Positions 59,082 through 64,000 of a DNA stretch of 64,000 bases are shown piece after piece. How positions within the stretch are numbered: the stretch's first letter is position 1; each line of letters starts with the position of its first letter. The notes beneath the pieces are model-generated. The model was not told where the DNA came from and did no database searches. It saw only the letters and a program-made list of their open reading frames with translations. Source of the DNA: Knoxdaviesia capensis (lineage: Eukaryota > Ascomycota > Sordariomycetes > Microascales > Gondwanamycetaceae); NCBI GenBank assembly GCA_001510575.1, contig LNGK01000006.1, positions 1,359,565-1,423,564 on the forward strand, read 5' to 3'. A program made the translations under genes and the position numbers.

Positions 59082-61198
59082 GGTTGATGACTTAAGAGGG
59101 GGGCGGCGAGAAGAAATCCGAGGTGGTGAAAGTCCGACAAGCCTGAACGGTCGGAGGCCGGGAGACAAATGAACAGCTGACGGAGTCGGCGTCGGCGTCG
59201 AGTGTTTCGGAGATGGTGGGATCGGATCCGAAGTTATGGATGCATTGAGGGGGAGAGATAGCTCGCAGCGGGTGGCTAATCAAGCGCGGTTAAAAGAAAC
59301 CACGCGAAGCCAGAAATGGAGTAGATCACGTGGCGTCGGGACACGATGCACGAGTCAGATGAAGCATTGATCTTGACGAGGAGAATGGTGAAGATGGATG
59401 TGGGAACAAAAGGAAGCATTAAGGGGGGGAAGGAGGGATTCTTGGATTTGTGGGTTGATGTCGCGAGATTTTGGGGTCAGGAAAAAAAGGCGTCGACGTG
59501 AGATTTCAGAAAAACACGGGCATGCATGAAGGCGGAAGGAAGTTACACTGTATGTACATAGATTTGTGTCTAAAACTGGTCGGTCATGCAAGCACAACAA
59601 TGTAGCCAGTGTCGAGTACTGGTATATGCACCGTGTGCGGGGAGCAAGCGAGGAATTACCGGCACAGCTGACGTATGTGTTAGGGTTGGGGTATGGTGAA
59701 CATCAGACGTGTATACTGGGTATACTAACAAACTCGGCATTCGCACATGGAAAAGTTGATGGTGATGCATTTCAAAGAGGCGTATACAGAGGAAGGCTAC
59801 CGTTTTCTGTTTACCGGCACAAAAGTAACGTAGCTCATGCAATATTGTATACCCTCCGTCGCTTGGCACCAACAGAACTTACAGATTGACTAACTTCATT
59901 CACATGAACGAACATATTGCCTACGGCCAAGCTCCCAAAGCTCTATCTTCCTTCAGCTGGACCCCGATACGGAGGCCAAAACCCAAACACAAACGGCGGC
60001 TGTTCAGTGGACAAAACACAAGCCCGTGAGTCCGTCCATGACAGCCCACCCAATCCACTATAAGGATCCACTGAGAGTGAAGAATACGGGGTCCCTAGGG
60101 AAAAAAAGGCGCGCGTGTTTTTGCAAGTCAAAAGTTTAACGAGTGAGAGGATGACTGACTCTTCCCCATCGAGAAGCCGCGCATTACACCCCCGTCCCAT
60201 TACTTTTTTTTTTGGAGTCATCTTTTTGGGGTCTCGTGCGTTGTTCTCTTTTTGTTTCTTCGTCCGTCCGCTGCTCGGGGTTGTTCACCTTTAATTCCAT
60301 GACATGAAGGAAGAAATCCGCGGGAAACAACTTCATCAAATGTCGTCTTCTCCCTCCTTCTCATCTACTCTCCGTCTGCTCCTTCCATCCACCATCCCAC
60401 GCATCGTATTCGGGCTTTGCCGATATCGCAACATCGTTCTTTCCCGAAGCAAACATCGCTCGCTCCGTTATCTAATCTTTTGATAATCGCCCAACAATTG
60501 AATTGGCTGGCATCTTTCTTCCCCAGATCACGACCGCCTCAATTCTCCTTCTAATATCTTCATTTCTCACTTCTCCATACGATTTGGGGTAAATTTGCCC
60601 CCATTTTCCCTCTCTTCACTTCGTCTATTTGGATAAATAAATGACGTGCTTTCTATTCCTTTCTATATCCTTGGATAGCTTCTTCAGCTTGACTCAGAGC
60701 CCTTAATTTTGGCTTCGTGGCAAAACACATACCGAACGAACATCGGAGAGACTGAGGCATTCCCAAACCGCGGCTCTGAAATTCAAATCCAATCTCTTCT
60801 ATATACTCCTTCCGTGGTCTTGATATTTTTGGATATTTCTTCGATCTTACCTACCCTCGTCCGAAATCTTGGTCTTGCTCATCGCTTTGTGTAATTGCGC
60901 CATCGCTTGACCGTCTCTTTTGCCTGCTTGCTGTGTGTGACTGACTCAGTTTCAACCTTTCTGGCGTGCTGTCCTTTTCTTTATCCTTCATCCTTTTTTT
61001 CATCTCTTGGCTTCTTCGTCGTCTTCTTCTTCGATTTTAGTTTTATTTTATTTTCTCCATTTTTTCCCGCCGTTTTCTGCCCATCCATTTTCCGTCTTCT
61101 TACTGCTGTCACATGCTGCGTTTTCGTACCTTGATGATCTTGCTCAAATCTGGGTGAAGTTCAAACGCTTTTCCAATTTTTCTTAATAAAAAAATACC
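59082..61198. other. Divergent promoter region, Mgm1 and Dug3
   Basis: About 2.1 kb between two divergent genes. A CACGTG site lies at 59327-59332 on the Mgm1 side. From about 60230 to 61150 the plus strand is pyrimidine-rich and forms the Dug3 promoter and leader. A small upstream frame of 21 codons begins at about 60641 and ends before the Dug3 start. No other gene seen. Confidence 0.55.
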
Positions 61199-62759
61199 AT
61201 GTGTCGTTTTCTGGTAAGTTACAATTCACTTCTGTGGTTCGGGTTCCTGGTTTCTGTTCCCGCATTTTTTATGTGTTGTGGGTAGTGTGTGTTGGGCTTC
61301 AAAGTTCCTGATAACTACTGCTACTGGTGCTGTTGCATCAGCCTTTTTTTTGGGGGAGAATTGCCCCGAAACTTAGCCCAACCAGTGTTGGCGTCACGAT
61401 AATGATGATGCACATATGCGAGTATCTGTCTCTCCATGTGTGTGTGTGTGTGTGTGTGTGTGCGTCTTACTGACCGTCATCCTTCACCTGTCTGCAGGTT
61501 TACAAAGGCAGTGATGAGATCTTGCTATCTCAGCTGATCCTTGATCCTAGCCACTCTATTCTTCGCCAGTCTTACGATTCCCGATTGCGCCTGGTAAGCT
61601 ATTTTTTGCGCCCTTCCAGTCTTTTGTTTAATTTCCGAAATCAAAACCGCCGACGATATCCTCCGCCGGATGCCCCCACCCCGAAAATAGCCCATGTGCC
61701 GAAACATTCCCACAACGGCCCCACTAACCCTTATCCAAATTATCACCTGGCAGGATACCCGCCGCGGTCAAAACAACGCCGATGGCTTCGGCATTGGCTT
61801 CTACACCGATCCCAAACTGGGCTCGGCCCCCTGCCTCTTCACCTCGACCATCCCCGCCTGGAACTGCACAAACCTGCAACGGATAGCCACCAAGACTGCC
61901 TCCCGACTCGTATTTGCCCACGTGCGCGCAACCACCGAAGGCTCGCTTAGCGAAGACAACTGCCACCCGTTTTGCCATGGAAGTCTGATGTGGATGCACA
62001 ACGGTGGTCTGGGCGGCTGGAAGCACATCAAGCGCCGGCTTGGTGACCTGCTCGACGACAAGTGGTTCCTCGGCGTCACTGGCAGCACTGATAGTGAATG
62101 GGCCTTTGCGCTGTTCCTACACACTCTGGAGACGATGGGTTATGACCCCAGCTCCAGCCCGCCCGGTGGCTTCGGCCCCGCCGTACTTCGCAATGCCATT
62201 GCCCGCACCATTGCCCAGATCAACGACCTGACCGACAGCATCCCCGAGTCTGTTGTGAACTCCGAGTCTGTCGATACCCGCAGTCTGCTCAACTTTGCCG
62301 TTAGCGATGGCCACTCCGTCGTCTGCACGCGGTACATCTCCAGCGCCACTGACCAGGCCGCGAGTCTCTACTACTCGTCCGGCACCCACTGGGGCGAGCG
62401 GCCGTCGGGCGGGTCTCCGCGAGTATCGAACGACCGGAACTACCAGATGGAGCGATCCGACAAGGGAGCCGATATTGTGCTGGTGGCTAGTGAGCCGCTG
62501 ACGTTTGAGCGAGGTGAGTTTCGGCTCGGCTATTCCGGTACACTGCTGTATGAACAGCACACTAACTGAACTCTAACCAGAAAACTGGGTAAACGTGCCC
62601 ACGAACTCCATCCTAACCATCCACAACCAAACCGTCCTCGTTCACCCGATCATCGACAAGTACTACGTCTGTCGCCCCGACCGCGTCCGATCGAGCGCAT
62701 TTGCCCACAAGAAGGGACTTTCGACGAACGAGAAGATGCAGGTGGTGGCTGTGGAGTAA
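61199..62759 (+). CDS. DUG3: Dug3-type class II glutamine amidotransferase
   Basis: Component of the Dug1-Dug2-Dug3 route, in which Dug2 and Dug3 together hydrolyse the gamma-glutamyl bond of glutathione in the cytosol. Exons inferred at 61199-61213, 61498-61593, 61754-62513 and 62581-62759 (349 residues, the expected size). The first exon codes only M-C-R-F-L; Cys2 becomes the N-terminal nucleophile after Met removal, so splicing to exon 2 (VYKGSDEILLSQLILDPSHS) is essential. Class II signatures are clear: NNADGFGIGFYT, FAHVRATTEGSLSEDNCHPF, MWMHNGGLGGW and STDSEWAFALFL. The protein ends STNEKMQVVAVE, from exon 4. Introns use GTAAGT, GTAAGC and GTGAGT donors. A (GT)n microsatellite fills part of intron 1. 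Confidence 0.95.
61437..61463. repeat. (GT)n microsatellite in Dug3 intron 1
   Basis: About 13 GT units lie 35 bases before the acceptor of intron 1, between the likely branch region and the upstream part of the intron. Confidence 0.9.
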
Positions 62760-63697
62760 CGATGGCCATGCCATCTCGCCGCTTATACCACCCCGTCCTT
62801 CTTCTGCCGACTTGTACCACTAGACGTTTCCTCCCGGCCTCTTTCATTTTCCCGCCCCAGACCACTCGCTGAATATCAATCCGGACTTCCTTACCCCCTT
62901 AGATCCTCCTCTCCAAAACGATGTATGAACATAGGTACACATACACTCATGAACCCAAACACACAACTGCCCCTTCAGAATATTCTCATCCTCTCTGCCC
63001 AGAATGTTCTTATCCTCTTTGCTTAGTTTCCCTCTATACCCTGCAACTGGATCAGCTGCAGCAGCTTCTTTGACTTTTGCTCTCCCTCTTTAAACTACCT
63101 ACTGATACATATACGACTTGGTTCTGGGACTCACTATGGCCCTTTCCTCTCTTTATTCATGTTACCACTCTTACTACACTTTAGATAGATATGATTTACT
63201 CTGGCTTTTTTTTATGACTGAAAGATGATATATCCCCCCCCCCTTCTTTTTTTTGGAGCAAGTCAAAAAGTTTCTTATGATAGATAGTTACTATATTCAT
63301 TTTCTTCAAAATTTGCTCTCTATACTATTTGATCTTTCTTCTTTGTGTATCATTCTATTCATCTGCCTTCCTTGTAATGATACCAGGGAGTGTTCTGATT
63401 CTCTATTTGCTATTGTATTTTTTAGAGGCTGACTCTGAACTTGGAGAAAACGAGATGATTTAAGCAGCCATTGTAACATTTATCTTATTTTAATTTTTAA
63501 AAAGGAGACCTCCCCTGAAAATAGGAAAAGTCCAAGCCAAAAAAGGAAAGAAAGCAGTAGCTATGTCTACATAGATTAATGAGGGATCTAGATAGTGAGG
63601 TTGCTCCCACTACCTGAGATATAGGATACAGGAGCCTGGGCTAACAGCACTCTTGCTAGTTCGACCTAGTTAAAGAGTTACGGGCTGGAATATGGTA
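62760..63697. other. 3' flank of Dug3, convergent with the edge gene
   Basis: T-rich 3' sequence with short C and T homopolymers (63231-63245) and AT-rich DNA at 63480-63500. No gene seen. Confidence 0.5.
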
Positions 63698-64000
63698 TTA
63701 GGGTATTGGTGCTGGTGTTTGTGCTCGTGATACTTGGGATGCGGTGGGGGGCGCCAGGGTGGGCGGTTCTGGGCTGGACTCCAAACTTGATTGAACCAGG
63801 GCCGACATTTCAATATCATCGGTATCATCGGTATTACCAGTATGATCGGCATCATTGGTATCGAGTGCAGCGACCCCCAATGAAAGATCAACGCTGATGT
63901 TGATACCTTCGCCGGAAGAATCTTCGCCGTTGCTATCATCATCGCCGCCATTGCCGTCGCCATCGTCGCCATCGTCGTCGTCATCGGAGGAACTATCATC
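63698..64000 (-). CDS. C-terminal end of an unidentified acidic protein (partial)
   Basis: On the minus strand an open frame enters from the right edge and stops at 63698-63700. It codes for Asp/Ser/Gly runs, then GINISVDLSLGVAAL, then a Thr/Asp stretch and a Pro-rich end SRAQTPAPIP. The composition looks like a disordered tail with preferred codons, not random translation, and the position fits a gene convergent with Dug3. The family cannot be named; the start lies outside the window, and a shadow of an out-of-window feature is not excluded. Confidence 0.45.
   Translation of the reverse strand, partial: DDSSSDDDDDGDDGDGNGGDDDSNGEDSSGEGINISVDLSLGVAALDTNDADHTGNTDDTDDIEMSALVQSSLESSPEPPTLAPPTASQVSRAQTPAPIP

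Noticed and set aside
1..64000. CRISPR arrays, bacterial operons, ribosome-binding sites
   Set aside because: The window is eukaryotic with introns; no spaced identical repeats of the CRISPR type are present.

Overview
This looks like nuclear DNA of a filamentous ascomycete (Pezizomycotina-type). Genes have short introns with GTAAGT-like donors, TACTAAC/CTAAC-like branch points and pyrimidine-rich acceptors. Start contexts are fungal (CAAAATGG), promoters carry long CT-rich tracts on the coding strand, and the gene set is typical: B-type cyclin, aspartate/glutamate carrier, cyanase, Nta1-type amidase, Ebp2, samB/Mub1, Zrg17, Mgm1 and Dug3. Only about twelve genes occupy 64 kb, and long intergenic stretches are full of microsatellites. 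That is sparser than a compact Aspergillus-like genome and would fit a lineage such as Pezizomycetes, but the taxon is a guess.

Layout, left to right. 1-11.3 kb: no supportable gene. 11.3-13.8 kb (+): B-type mitotic cyclin, four exons. 18.4-20.9 kb (+): EF-hand mitochondrial aspartate/glutamate carrier. 23.9-24.9 kb (+): cyanate hydratase. 26.91-27.04 kb (+): a 42-codon gene for a tandemly repeated CAAX peptide, most likely a farnesylated a-factor-type mating pheromone precursor. This is the most interesting item in the window. 32.5-35.6 kb (+): Nta1-like N-terminal amidase whose predicted nucleophile Cys is Ser. 36.4-37.9 kb (+): rRNA-processing protein Ebp2. 39.6-42.2 kb (-): MYND-finger protein samB/Mub1. 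42.2-50.3 kb: another gene-free stretch. 50.3-51.8 kb (-): membrane protein of unknown role. 53.2-55.4 kb (+): Zrg17-type zinc transporter subunit. 56.1-59.1 kb (-): mitochondrial dynamin Mgm1. 61.2-62.8 kb (+): Dug3-type glutamine amidotransferase. 63.7 kb to the edge (-): probable C-terminal exon of another gene.

The genes do not form a pathway cluster; they are mostly independent housekeeping genes: mitosis, mitochondrial exchange and fusion, ribosome assembly, zinc supply to the ER, glutathione breakdown, N-degron processing and cyanate detoxification. The pheromone-like microgene sits alone in a roughly 7.7 kb interval between the cyanase and amidase genes, with its own TATA box and a possible 3' UTR intron. 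Exon boundaries were derived by hand from splice signals, reading frame and family conservation; no searches were run.
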